Both the position numbers and the translations under genes were made by a program. The notes under the pieces are model-generated. The model worked only from the letters and a program-made list of their open reading frames with translations. It did not search any database and had not been told where the DNA came from. This document shows positions 42,701-54,924 of a stretch of 64,000 nt of DNA, piece by piece. Source of the DNA: Turritopsis dohrnii (taxonomy: Eukaryota; Cnidaria; Hydrozoa; Anthoathecata; Oceaniidae); the NCBI GenBank assembly GCA_027922465.2, contig BQMF02000262.1:186001-250000 (forward strand), in the 5' to 3' direction. Within the stretch, counting starts at the first letter, position 1. Each line of letters begins with the position of its first letter.

Positions 42701-45700
42701 ATCTTCTTTTGCATCTTTCATCAAATCAGCCCAGTAAAAATCCAGTCCCTCATTCCATTCAACCTAACGGAGACATACCATTGATAAATCTACTTCAAAG
42801 GCTGCCTATTGTCCACAATCATGCTCCTCCTTTACCCTTTAGTCAAGGACTGAGTGTTCTCCGATATATACTCAATTAAAATCTAACTGTTGTTGTGGAA
42901 CATTTTATTTTGTTTCAACTGGCAGATGAACTACTTTAATGTCTAGTGATAGTTAATGAAATAATACCTGCAAATCAACTCTTGGTTTTTTGGATTTTGG
43001 GGATCTTTCTTCACCATTTTGAGATGAGTTTTGATTAAGAACATGTTTAACTACAATGCAAGTTGCAACAGTAAGACCATTTTCTTTGCATTCCTTGATT
43101 GCTTCATCCCCAACAGATTTCAAATTGATTAGTTTCGATCCACGAAGACTGCCGTCTATAAGAATTGCGAAATATTTACATTTTTATTCATTTTATGCAG
43201 AAACAAAATTCGCATCAATCATAACAAGCAGAAGTGTTACCAACAATAACAAACTAACAACATATTACTAACCTGCAGTGATCAACATTGAGCATTTCCC
43301 ATCCAACATTCTTTCTGCCAATGAATCAGCAGAAAAGCCAGCAAACTAAGAGAAAGGACAGAATAATCTATGACAACAATCAAATTTCGATGGTCACTTA
43401 CCAAGAAAGTGAAAGTTTTCATAAATAGTAATCAGTAACTCTTCATCATAAATAAACATTTGAAATATCTCAGAATAAACGACTTACTATAATAGAATGA
43501 ATAGCACCAATTCTTGCACATGCCAACATGGCTATCACTAACTCAATGATCATTGGCATGTAGATTGCAATTCGGTCACCCTTTTTAGCACCTGCAAATA
43601 CAAATTTATCACCTCAATATACTTTAGTGTACTGCATATACAATATTTTGATGACAGGTTATTCAAAACAGTCTTCAAAATGATTATACTAACCTTTGCT
43701 CTTCAAGACATTCGAAAACTTGCAAACTTCCCTAAACAACTCTGAGTAGGTAATCTTCTTAGAATCACTGGGTTCATTGCCCTCCCTTGAAGAGATAACA
43801 AGAAAAAAAAACACAAGATCAGATAATCAAATAATGATATACACCACTTTAAAAACTGTTTATACAAATCTTAGCAATAAGACTTGACACACTTCTCAGA
43901 GCCTATTTTAGAATAGAAAGGCAGGGTCTGGCGAAAGAAAAAAGGACAAACGCTTGCACACAACACCCAACAGCTGGGAGTTTTTGGGTTTTTGATTTTT
44001 TGCTATTTTGACTATCCAGAATAGCTGAAACATGTGTCTAAAATTACCCAATACATTACGTTGCTGTATGGCATATTTCAACCAATTAGTATCATATGGT
44101 TTATATACTCATGTTATTTTGACCTTCATTTTTTCTGTTTTTAGTTTTTGCGTCATTGAATTTCATGCTCCTGAAATGTTTTGTAAATCTTCTATTATGT
44201 TAACAAATTTCAAGTACTTATTACAACGCAAGTATATGCAAGTATATATGTATATATATACGAACACATTGGAGATATTTTAAAATTCTGGGTATTTTCA
44301 ACATATCGGGTAAGGACTAAACTAAGTGATCAGCAAGTCATTACGATGTCAATGATTTTTAATATATAATACATGACATTTTTACAAATTCAGGCCTTGT
44401 CATAACAGGCGCGCGATTGCTCGCACGCACGCAAACACGCGCCCAAGTTCAATATTTCTTGCATCACCCGAGCAATGATTCACTCGCCCAGCTTTGATAA
44501 ACAACAATTTATCTGAGCGATTTATAGTTAATATCTATCAAAAGGAATGATTATATATTTTAGAGTGGTTTTCTCTTACCTCTTTCTCAGAAAACATGCA
44601 TAACAAAAACGTCATGAATAGCTTTGTTAATTTCATAACGCCCTCGAAACGAAAACTTAAAAACAACTTTATTACCAGATCTTTTCATGATCAAGTTCAA
44701 AAAGATTATTGTGCAAGATTTACGTTATTGATATTACAACAATTGGATTATAGAAAAATATATAATAGAAAAACAATATTCTTACTTCATTTTGATAAAT
44801 AGGAAATAATGTTCAAAAATCATAGTAACTTTCAAAAGCCTTTCAAACAAAGGGTTTTGTTAATTCAAAATATTTTTGCAAACAACACCTGTACACAGAT
44901 CAATTCAGGAAATTTTGTTAATTCATTCTAAATATAGTTATATCAAGATTATTATGCTGAGTGATTGTTATTATATAGTTATAGAGTTGTTTTCCGTTAA
45001 CTAACAAAGATGTATTTTGTTAATTGAATTTTCACGTGTTACATCAATAAAACACGAAGAACTCGTAGTTAAAAAAAGAAAGCACTGAAGTCAAAGATAA
45101 GGGCTGCAATGCCTCCAGTGTTTGGGGTTCACTGGTTAAATCTTCCCCCGACTACAATAAGTAAAATTCCATCATTTGTAACGAAATTTGGAATCGTGCA
45201 GGCCAATTAGTTGTTATCAATTTAGGCGCGCAATTAGTCGCGCAGGAGAGATTTCTTTATGTCAAGGCCTGAAATTATCTTGAAAACACTCTTTCTACAA
45301 CAGCCTCTGTTTTGGAATGAGAAGGTATGATGACAAGATAAGGAATGTTTGGGGTTCTATGCTATCCTTATCTACTACCAGAAAATTGGCTTTTTAATTT
45401 TTTCTGGTTAGTTTAATGTTGTTTTCGATTTCTTATTTGTCAAACTTCAATCCCATAGTTAGCAATATCAGCTCTGTAGACATTTTGACTTTGTTTCTTT
45501 GCAGTGTCTTTTACCTCACGTTCAAATGCTCAGATATGTCTGATGACCGACCGTTATTTACATTACTGTAGTTTCCATCCTTGATAAAATACTGTTGTTA
45601 TAATCAAGATTAATTTTCTTTCGTAGGTCCTTGCTTCTTTTAAAACTTACAAATATATTATATACAAAGAAATTTTCGAAATTCGTCAAATTGAACAAAC

Positions 45701-48700
45701 ATTTAGGGATTTTGAAAATGTAAAAAGGAAGTTCAGAAATCATATGTTCTTGATTTAGAGTTTTCAGTTAGGTGGTACGATCAAAGTAGAGTCTTATTGC
45801 ATGGAAACGCAACAGTAAACATCCACTTTGCAACAGTTGAAAGTACCGGAATACTCTCCCTCATACTAAGTAACAAGATTTTACACTGCACTCTAGCCTA
45901 CAGAATTGCGCAGGCCAAAAAACCCCACTAAAATTCCTCCTTAGAGGTAAAAGTATCCTTCAATTGGGGGATCCCTTGTTTCATTGGTTGTGCCTTACTG
46001 TTTTTGTAGGGACTTATTTTCGCGCAGTCTGAGGCAAAAAGTATTTCTGCAAAAAACGTGATTAACGTTGAAAAGCTGACATTGTGAAGAATATGTACCG
46101 TAAAGCGGGGTGACTTTGATCAATTTTGCCACTATTTTAAAAATAACTTCCGAACCATTACTTCTGAAACTTTAAAATCATTACATATATATTTCTTCTA
46201 TTTCAGTGGAAAATTTCACATTATCTAATCTTGTAATTCCAGAGAAATAACTTGATATTTCCAAGAAAACGACAATATCGATTATGGGGTGACTTCGATC
46301 AGCTTATGAGAAACGCCAAATTACTTATAATTATATTTGTCAATGTTTTTAAAGCACCATTATTACAATAAGACTACCATTTCTCATCCACAGTAAATGT
46401 TTGACCTTAAAAGATCAGCGAATGTTAGTAAAACAAGACATTTACGACGTTCACACATGTGCGACCCTCGTTAATACGTGATTTACCCGCCCTCTCCGCC
46501 CACATGCTGTTAAAGTTCGGATATTTAGGCTTTATTTTACGATGTTTTTTTTTCTTTCTTTTTCTTTTTTCTTACGGTCTTTGTATGTTTTTAGGTGTTT
46601 TTGTTTTTGTTTTATACTACGGTTACTTTTGTATTGCGTTTATGAGAATATATGGATTGACGGGGGGTCCACTCCAGCATACGTCACAGGGTGTTTGTCC
46701 TCGTTGATAGCACTCGCCTGCCTTGTAGTCGGTAGCTAGTTATAGATAAGTTTTTGGTAGAGGGTGGCTATCCTTGTTGATAGCACCCGCCATCCTGGGT
46801 GACAGTAGATCACTAGTTAGGCACCATTTTGTCTTGGGAACCTGTCCTAGTTGACAGTGCTCATCCATCCAGTAGATGGACCTGAGTCAGTTCACCATTG
46901 GGCGCACATCCTTGTAGATGGCACTCCCCGTCCTAGTAGAGGGCTTCGGCACTATTTTGTCTTGGGCACTTGTCCTAGTTGACAGTGGTCATCCATCCAG
47001 TAGATGGACCTGAGTCAGTTCACCATTGGGCGCACATCCTTGTAGATGGCGCTCCCCGTCCTAGTAGACGGCTTAGGCACTATTTTGTCTTGGGCACTTG
47101 TCCTAGTTGACAGTGGTCATCCATCCGGTAGATGGATCTGAGTCAGTTCGCCATTGGGCGCACATCCTAGTAGATGGCGCTCCCCTCCTAGTAGACGGCC
47201 CGTGTTAAGTTAGGAATTCCTAAGCTTGCTGGAGTGTCCTCTCCTGATATCCCTCAAATCGCCCAATCTAGCATTGTGTTTGTGTATTCAGAAGCCCCGG
47301 CCAGTTAAAGCACCATTATTACAATAAGACCACCATTTCTCATCCACAGTAAATGTTTGACCTTAAAAGATCAGCGAATGTTAGTAAAACAAAAGACATT
47401 TACAACGTTCACACATGTGTGACCCTCGTTAATACGAAACGAAATTAACATTGTATCTCAAACAAAATCATTGAGATCTATCATCATGGGGAAAGAGCAC
47501 GCTTATTAAAATTTCTTCGGTAAGTCATTAAATCTCCCATGAGATACATCAACTTTTCACGAAGATCTTGAGAACATGTACCTTATAGTGATATAAAACA
47601 TTCGCTTTTTTCGTGTTTTTATAAACACGATAATATCGATAAAGGAATATTATAAGGAAAAGAAAAACAGAATATAGCGGTGCAAAACAGAATTTCTTTC
47701 GGACATATTATAATTTTCTTTACACTCAGCCTCTATACTTCACAATGTCCAGGCTAGACTACAGGCTAGACTCATGAATACGACGTAGAGCGATGACCAA
47801 TGTGAGCCGTGAAATTTTGATGTTTTTCCTCGTTAATTTCGGAAGAAATTGATCATTCCGCTTGAAGACAATTCTGATGATATTTTACAATAGGAATCGA
47901 AGTGAAAATCTTAAACAAGAGGCCACGAGGCCTGAAGGTCAGCGCTTTCGCCAAAGTCGAAAAATTTTTGACCATGAAGCAAAATGGAAAAATCACATTT
48001 CCAGGAAGGTCAAAATAGGAATTCATGAGTGATTACTGAAGTAATAGTGAAGTAATAGTGGGAATAAGGCATTCAATGATAAAACCAAACAGGTCTGGTC
48101 TCAAAATTGTATCCAAATTGTGCAACAAAACTTAATTCAATAAAACGTTTATCTAGAAATTAAAGATACAAAGCCTATCAAACACTGATCAATTGACTTT
48201 CATCTATGCTATCTTTACAAATGAAACAAATACGATTGTCTTTGAAGTGAATTGAATAAAATCGGATTTCGAAAAATGCAGGTTTGTACTAAAATCAAAA
48301 GAAGTTAACAATTCCTTAAAAAAGCTTATATACAGTATACGTTACGGGAATCTTTTTTGTGTGGATTAATTTTTGCAACTTTTGCCCAAATTCACAAAAA
48401 TAAATCCACACAAAACATCAAGACATGAACGATTCACAAAAAACAATCCACGCAAAATTTGATGATTTTACTTTTTTGCTCATTTTTTGGCTCTGTGTAT
48501 AACTATTTCCTTGTACTTATCAAGCACCCATTGGTTTTGCAATGTGGCAGGCATGGAAACGTCTAAGCTATATTATGAAATACACGCATTGCACTTTGTG
48601 CACATTCGCAAAAATAAATCCAAATATTTTCCTTGAGAAGTTCTGACTCGCAAAAATTAATCCACGCAAAACGCTTTCAAACCTTGGCTCGCAAAAGTTA

Positions 48701-51700
48701 ATCCACGCAAAAAAAAATCTCAAGGAAGTACTTTACCTTAAGGGTAAGGTACTTCACAAAATTTCATGCAGACCTTTATTCTAATGATTAAAGCAAATTT
48801 CTCACACACATTACAAAGATGAATTCTGCAAAGGAATGACTAAAAATAACTGAATGTTAAAAACAACTTGTATGAGTGATAGTGCACCATTCATACATTT
48901 TTGCTTTTCTTCATTGAAAATAAAAAAAAGGCATGCAAAATAACTGCATATAAAGAATACACAAACATTATATTTTGTTCTTTTGCTTGATAATTACTAC
49001 ATTACATTACAACAAACACAGAATATCATTCTAAGAGCCATTTTGGATTAGTGCACCACGCACTTTCACAGTAATTTATAAACTTTAAAATGTTGTCTGT
49101 TTATTTTTGTGGATGACTAGATAGATTTCTACATATACACATTTTATTTTTGTGGGCATAAAATTTTTATTTTAGACAGGATAAAGTGATATTCAAAACT
49201 TGCCTATATTGATGGGCGCATTTGTATGAATACATAAAAAATAACATATCATATCCGATGTATAATAGGTCCTTTTGGAGGCAGCAGAGCTCTCTCTATC
49301 TCCAGGTCAGACCAATATATAGCACAAAACACAAAGTCAGGCCTAGCTAACTGAACAGTATATGTGACGGTTTATGGGAAAAGGATAACAAGCGAAAAAT
49401 CGATTCTTTAAAATCGATTTTTAGCTGCAAAAAATCGATTCAAAATAATCGGAAAAGCGATTTCGAAAGCGATTCACTTGAATCGGAAAAGCGATTCACT
49501 TGAATCGGAAAAGCGATTAGGTTGAATCGGAAAAGCGATTAGGTTGAATCGGAAAAGCGATTCACTTGAATCGGAAAAGCGATTTCAAAAAATCGATTTG
49601 TAAGTCAGAAGTGATGTTAATTATAAGAATAAAGTCAATAAGTTAATAAGATTTTCATCATCGTAGATTCTCTATGTATCATAATAAAATAGAAGCATTA
49701 AACCTCAAATTATAAACAAGAACCAAATGGTGAAAAACGGCATTATAAAACTGGCGCAATAATATGAATAGATACAAAAACACCATCCATCTGGAAATAG
49801 ATTTTTATTTTTAGACTAAAGGCTGTTTTCCACTTTTGGAAAATTTAACGCAGAGAGAAACGGGCGAATACTGGGGAAAGAACGTGATTGGATCTTTCGC
49901 TAATGTAAACGTAGCTTAATTAATAACCAGAATTTATAACAAAAGAAATATACTTGCATGAGCTGCAAAATATATTTTAAAGACAAATGTGCGCCAAGAG
50001 AGAGAAAAAAAATCTTTTTCGAAAAGGAAATGTAAATAAAAACTAAAAATCGTTGCTATCGCCATAATAAGATTGTTTGTTTACATAGTAGATTCCATGT
50101 TTCATATACGTGACCGTCCAAGGGATTTTGATAACAAACGATATAAATAAAATAAAGTGACGGTATTTTGTTAGAATATGAAAAGTAGGATTCACCTACT
50201 TCCTACGTTTCGTTTCGTTCAACGTCTATGTATGTTTATATTTTTCATATTCCCATGCGCCAGTTTTCGAGGTTGGAACATAACTGGGAGTATTATATCT
50301 AATTGCTATTTTGCCAAATAAAAATAAAAAGTTTTTTTATTGATAAAGATGTCTACACTCTCAAAAGATGTTGTTGTTATCGCGACTTCAGCATTATTTT
50401 GAAAACTCAATGTGACGGATGTATAATTACAGGTAGCACGCGTTCGTGTTAAATAATGAACTGGTTACCTGGTTCTTATTCACTAGGACATAAAATAAAC
50501 AACAGTTTGTTCTCAAGTTGCTACAAATAGAAACCGTCTGCTATAATTCTTTTTTATGTTTAAGTTGTTCCACCGCTGTTCACATAACAGAACATGGTTC
50601 TTATTCAGTTTAATAAAAAAGAAAAAAAAGTTTGTTTTAAAGTTACTACCAATAGAAACCGTCCCTTACAATTCTTTTTTGAGTTGTTTGATTGATATTT
50701 TGGTTTATTCCTTGGGGGAAAATGTTTATCAGAATTTTAATCAACACTTGAGTGAGTGATATAGAATCAAAAAAGCGATTCATTAGAATCAAAAAAGCGA
50801 TTCATTAGAATCGGAAAAGCGATTCATTGGAATCGGAAAAGCGATTCATTAGAATCTAAAAAGCGATTCATTAGAATCGGAAAAGCGATTCATTAGAATC
50901 GGAAAAGCGATTCATTAGAATCGGAAAAGCGATTCATTGGAATCGGAAAAGCGATTCATTAGAATCTAAAAAGCGATTCATTAGAATCGGAAAAGCGATT
51001 CATTAGAATCGGAAAAGCGATTCATTAGAATCGGAAAAGCGATTCATGTGAATCGGAAAAGCGATTATTTGAAGCTAAAAATCGATTTTAAAGAATCGCT
51101 TTTTAGCTTCAAATAATCGCTTAATCGATTAAGCGATTCAAATCGCTTTTTCGCTTGTTATCCTTTTCCCATAAACCGTCACATATAATAATAGGTTCAA
51201 TTATAATATACGGTGATAATATTACGAATTTCTTTACTTCTCTGGTGAAAAATAACCCTTTCCTTTAGCTTTTATTTCCAAAATGAAATGTGGTTCGCCA
51301 TGATTAAAAATATCTAACGTCAGAAAAAACACTCTTCACTCTTTTAATTAAAAATCTCTAGGTATTCCGGCTAAAGCATATTTAGTTCAACACTGGAGTT
51401 ATGAACAGAAAAACTTTTTAATCAGAAGATCTGAAACACATCAAAATATTCATAATAAATCTTATATGCAGTATATATGCAGTAGTAAAAATAAATTGTG
51501 CGTACAGGTAAACAACAAAAAGATTAAAATCGCTGTAACTGTTCATGGAATCCACACCCCAATGTAAATAAAAGCCAAACGCGGAAGTCGTAAAAGTGTC
51601 AAAATGTGAATTAAAAACAATTGCGATTTTCTGTACGAACCCAGAGCGTCATGATTAAAAAAACCATGATATTCATTTCTTTATTTGAAAAGTAATGACG

Positions 51701-53685
51701 CAGAAACCTTATTAATATTATAAGAAAAACAAAACAAACAAACAAAAAAGTTCTAAAGCGTACTTACCCTAAAAACATTAATAAATCTTCGCACAATACT
51801 TTCGTTGTTGTCTATTGTTTCTTGATCTCGCGAATAATCAAAACATTTGAAACGATTTAATGCAATGCAATGTTTTCCCCTAATACTAATCGTAGAAAAA
51901 TATTAACCGCTGTGGTCTGACACTCCATTATGAATAAGTGACCGCAAAAACGACCCGAAATTTTAGAGAGTGAAAGCGTGAAAAAAGCGGATGCACAGCG
52001 CGTATTAGGATATAGATTATAATATACGGTGATAATATTACGAATTTCTTTACTTCTCTGGTGAAAAATAACCCTTTCCTTTAGCTTTTATTTCCAAAAT
52101 GATATATATCTCCGTGATGGGCAAACTTTAAAACTCATGTTTTAATGTTAGGCCGCACCCACCCTGATAAAAAAGCTGTAAATATAAATTATCTGAAAAA
52201 TTTGAATTAAGCCACGATTAACAAATAGCCTCTATTCTACCCTTTAAGCTTTCAATGAGGAATCCAGGCTAGAACTGTGGACATGGGGGGACGGAAAAAC
52301 GCTATTGAAAGATCAGCTGCTTAACGCGCTGACCAAAAATGCGAAAACGCCCTTTAGTTTCAGAGTTATAACAGTTTATTTACTGATCGAAGTCACCCCG
52401 CTTTACCGTAATATACCATCAATCGTCCTAACTTCGGACATCCTTCCAAACTTCGGACACACTAAATAAACATAAACTGTCTGGTAAACGAAATATACAT
52501 AACCAATCAAACCAAGTCACAATAAATACTAAAATATTAGATAATGCTGATAAAATAATGTGTTCAAACGCAATAAAGTCAGCGTGAAGCGTAATAAGCG
52601 TGTAGAAAATAAGTGATTTGAAAATAACGATAAAAGTCATCCTCAAGGGATTGCAATAGCAATCCTGTCGAACAACTTAAAATAGTATTATAGCAGACGG
52701 TTTCTACTTGTACTAACTTTTGCATCTTTTATCTGTAACTGAATAAGAACCAGGTAACCAGAGAACCAAGCATTGAATATCATTGAGCGAAATGTTTCGT
52801 TTATAATACATTTTTTTCGACTTTTTTCTTTGATACTAATCAATTACATATGATGATTTTACAATACTCTTCTCTACGTAATGAGCACCTGTGTATGTTC
52901 GTATTTATGTCCGTTTACAATTATCCATAGTGGATATTCCCCTTTAAACGCGCAGTAATTATAAATCACGTTCGTCTCATGGGTACAATCAACTAATTTA
53001 AGTGTTTTATTTTTGTTAAGTTTAGTTATGACAAGTTTTAGATTTATAGTTTAATTCACAGTGCAGTATGGACTTTTACTGATGTGGTTTGTATTTTGCG
53101 GATATGTTTTTTTGTCCGAAGTTTGGAAGGATGTCCGAAGTTAGGACGATAGACGGTACAAGTTTAACTTTGTGAGTTAAATTTTTGAACAACATCCACA
53201 CTTTGACTAAGACAATTCATATATGTGGTATTTTAGGACATCATATACAGGTCATTTTATGACTTTTGCAAGGCTTGGATAGCATGCCTATAATATAAAC
53301 AAACAAATAAATACCAGTAAAAAGCAATTTTGTCTCCAAGCCCATTTTCAATTATTCGATCCAACACATTGTAACATATGTTTGTCTTCGCACCTTCCAT
53401 AAACTTGATGAATATTTTTCCTTTTCTCAAATCAAAGTTAAAGTCCATGAATTCACCCTCCCATTTTGACTTCCAGAAAAATTCATCAGCGATTTTCTTC
53501 CAAAATATCTCTGGCTTAGTTATTGATTCTTGATGTTTTTCATGGTATGTTTCCAAGGAAGTAACATGTGCATCTTTATATCTGTTTTTATCGACATGAA
53601 AGCGCAAATCACTTCCAAGTTCCTCAGTAAATGACTTATTTCTTGGCAAAGAACCATGCTCAGATTTTGCAACTTCGTCCGCCAT
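39755..53685 (-). CDS. ACSS2: Acetyl-CoA synthetase, cytosolic/nuclear type, 15 coding exons
   Basis: Exons in coding order: 53685-53315, 43785-43694, 43591-43488, 43345-43273, 43155-42968, 42763-42573, 42492-42375, 42133-42000, 41931-41799, 41717-41661, 41161-41075, 41004-40896, 40575-40376, 40195-40150, 39948-39755. They join to 698 residues (human ACSS2 is 701). The enzyme activates acetate with ATP and CoA through acetyl-AMP. Visible motifs: [11 protein letters not shown] near the N-terminus, the phosphate loop [68 protein letters not shown] and the C-terminal [18 protein letters not shown] with the catalytic Lys. The start is the ATG at 53685 ([11 protein letters not shown]); no mitochondrial presequence is evident, which favours ACSS2 over ACSS1. 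Intron 1 is about 9.5 kb, the rest under 700 bp. The junction TG|G GAG GGC across the giant intron restores W-E-G-N, so no exon is missing. Confidence 0.95.
44391..45271. mobile_element. Non-autonomous DNA element with AAATT target duplication
   Basis: Inverted ends CAGGCCTTGTCATAA (left) and CAGGCCTTGACATAA (right, reversed), flanked by AAATT at 44386-44390 and 45272-45276. GC-rich subterminal parts (GCGCGCGATTGCTCGC left, GGCGCGCAATTAGTCGCGC right) are imperfect complements. No ORF of note. Confidence 0.65.
46820..47205. repeat. Tandem repeat of 128-bp units, about three copies
   Basis: CCTAGTTGACAGTG begins at 46846, 46974 and 47102, each followed by (G/C)TCATCCATCC(A/G)GTAGATGG and GGGCGCACATCC. 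Within each unit TAGTAGA(C/G)GGC / TAGATGGCG blocks repeat, so the unit is itself built of shorter repeats. Confidence 0.85.
49361..51185. mobile_element. 1.8-kb element with about 40-bp inverted ends and subterminal minisatellites
   Basis: Ends TATGTGACGGTTTATGGGAA then AAGGATAACAAGCGAAAAA are matched on the other strand at 51185, with TA flanking both sides. Just inside each end lie arrays of a 22-bp unit AATCGGAAAAGCGATTCATT-AG: a short one at 49440-49600 and a long one at 50763-51060. AATCG(C/A) and CGATT alternate so every unit can pair with itself and with units on the other arm. No ORF of significance. Confidence 0.75.
50763..51060. repeat. 22-bp minisatellite, about 13 copies
   Basis: AATCGGAAAAGCGATTCATT followed by AG repeats with point variants (AATCAAAAAAGC, AATCTAAAAAGC, CATTGG, CATGTG). 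Two blocks of copies show the same order of variants, showing that larger pieces of the array were duplicated. Confidence 0.95.
52414..53158. mobile_element. 745-bp terminal-inverted-repeat element
   Basis: Left TACCATCAATCGTCCTAACT and reversed right TACCGTCTATCGTCCTAACT continue as TCGGACATCCTTCCAAAC on both arms. It begins four bases after the end of the 6.3-kb element, so the two inserted side by side, both at TA-containing sites. No transposase. Confidence 0.7.
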
Positions 53686-54399
53686 GTTGCGACCCACATG
53701 AACTCGGAAAGAAACTGGGCTAGCTGGTGCAGTCTGTAATACTATAAAGGCCGGTTTATTCGCTGCGGTCGCGCGACTGAGCGAACAGCTTTTTCATTCG
53801 CTCAGTAGTTAAAATGATTTGAACTACCAGGCGAATGAGAATGCGTCAGCCAATCAAAAGTCAGATCGCTCATTCGCGCGACCACAGCGAATGAACTGAA
53901 AACCGGCCTTAAAAGTAACTGGGGAGATTACGTCACGGCTTTTTCTTTTCTTTTTTTCAAGGTTGGAATACTTATTGCTTCATGTCAAGTGTATGACAAA
54001 ATTTTACAGTGACCTTCATTGCTTCCCTTCCCACAGACAAACCCACATTATTTTGTGGTTGTCTATTTTCTTCTTAGTGACGTAATGTTTATAAACACCA
54101 GTGTTCTTTGCTCGATAATTACGGTATATTGCAACATAGAATATCATTAATCAAGTCATTTTCCTGTGAATGCGCACGCAGCCTCGCAGGAAATAAAAGT
54201 CTCTTTATACACTTCAAAATGTTGTCACTTTATTTGGTTCTCTGGAGTCCCCTTAAAGACAATCGACATTACAAAGTTTCAATACACATTAGCACTTCCT
54301 ATCTATTTCCATACATTGTATTTGATTTTTAGTATGTACAAGGTATAAAAGTGTAATTAACATTGGAAACTCCTCTATATTGTGTGTTTTTAAATATAA
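53686..54399. promoter_or_regulatory. Divergent promoter region between acetyl-CoA synthetase and MDP1
   Basis: A 714-bp head-to-head spacer. Nearly a quarter is the 162-bp MITE at 53748-53909, which brings GC-rich palindromes (GCGGTCGCGCGA / TCGCGCGACC) close to the synthetase start. No TATA box or other core element assigned. Confidence 0.4.
53748..53909. mobile_element. 162-bp MITE with TAA target duplication (Harbinger-like)
   Basis: Inverted ends AGGCCGGTTTATTCGCTGCG and AGGCCGGTTTTCAGTTCATT, TAA on both sides (53745-53747, 53910-53912). The remaining arms (CGCTGCGGTCGCGCGA...TCGCGCGACCACAGCG) pair strongly. Same target length as the 9426 and 20506 elements. Confidence 0.75.
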
Positions 54400-54924
54400 A
54401 TGGATATAATAGCAAGATTAAACTTAAAAATTGAGGAAATGGAAATGCCCGAACTGGTTGTTTTTGATTTGGATTACACATTGTGGCCTTTTTGGTGTGA
54501 CACTCATGTCTCACCACCATTTGAATTCAATAGAACAAATCATTTGTTGGATAGAAAACGATTTCATATAAATCTTTATACAGACGTTCTTGGTATCCTA
54601 ACGTTATTGAATGAGCGGGGTGTCCTGATGGCAGTTGCATCAAGAACTGAAACACCTCATATTGCAATGGAGTTACTTAGGCTTCTTGGCCTGGAGAGGT
54701 TTTTTAAATTTAAGGAGATATATCCAGGAACCAAATTGAAACATTTTAAACAGTTCAATTGTGACTCAGGAATAGATTATAACAAAATGTTGTTTTTTGA
54801 TGATGAAATGAGAAACATTTCTGAAGTTGGTGGAATTGGTGTTACAGCACAGATAGTTCCCAATGGGTTGTGTGAAAGGAATTTCATAGAAGGTATTGAA
54901 AAATATAATAAAAACAGTTTGTAG
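54400..54924 (+). CDS. MDP1: Magnesium-dependent phosphatase 1 (HAD superfamily), single exon
   Basis: A 174-residue cytosolic HAD phosphatase. Motif I is VVFDLDYTLWPFW, with the nucleophile Asp23 and acid/base Asp25; the long invariant DTHVSPPFEFN segment follows as in animal MDP1. Motif II is in VLMAVASRTE, the motif III Lys region is KEIYPGTKLKHF, and motif IV is MLFFDDEMRNI. The family dephosphorylates protein tyrosine and sugar phosphates, acting in protein deglycation/repair. The ATG at 54400 adds 13 residues to the human start; Met14 or Met16 are alternatives. No introns, unlike all neighbours except the GPCR, so a retrocopy origin is possible. A decayed partial copy lies 1.3 kb downstream. 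Confidence 0.92.
   Translation: MDIIARLNLKIEEMEMPELVVFDLDYTLWPFWCDTHVSPPFEFNRTNHLLDRKRFHINLYTDVLGILTLLNERGVLMAVASRTETPHIAMELLRLLGLERFFKFKEIYPGTKLKHFKQFNCDSGIDYNKMLFFDDEMRNISEVGGIGVTAQIVPNGLCERNFIEGIEKYNKNSL

Larger units (their letters stand above)
46096..52410. mobile_element. Large (6.3 kb) terminal-inverted-repeat element
   Basis: The left end TACCGTAAAGCGGGGTGACT TTGATC and reversed right end TACGGTAAAGCGGGGTGACT TCGATC match at 24 of 26 positions. A third internal copy of GGGGTGACTTCGATCA sits at about 46286. No transposase-length ORF exists inside, so the unit is non-autonomous. The interior holds a 128-bp tandem array, a direct duplication (46351-46478 with 47307-47436), another of 86 bp (51201-51286 with 52016-52102) and a complete nested element (49361-51185). 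The family is not assigned. Confidence 0.6.
43786..53314. other. Giant first intron of the acetyl-CoA synthetase gene, filled by nested elements
   Basis: About 9.5 kb without host exons. Listed separately below: the 44391-45271 element, the 6.3-kb 46096-52410 element with the 49361-51185 element nested in it, and the 52414-53158 element. Between them is plain AT-rich sequence. Confidence 0.8.

Noticed and set aside
46459..46739. Two overlapping hydrophobic Phe-rich plus-strand ORFs
   Set aside because: They read through T-rich DNA and the border of a tandem repeat inside a mobile element.
50763..51060. Regular 22-bp repeats resembling a CRISPR array
   Set aside because: Units are contiguous with no unique spacers, the host is an animal genome, and the array lies inside a terminal-inverted-repeat element.
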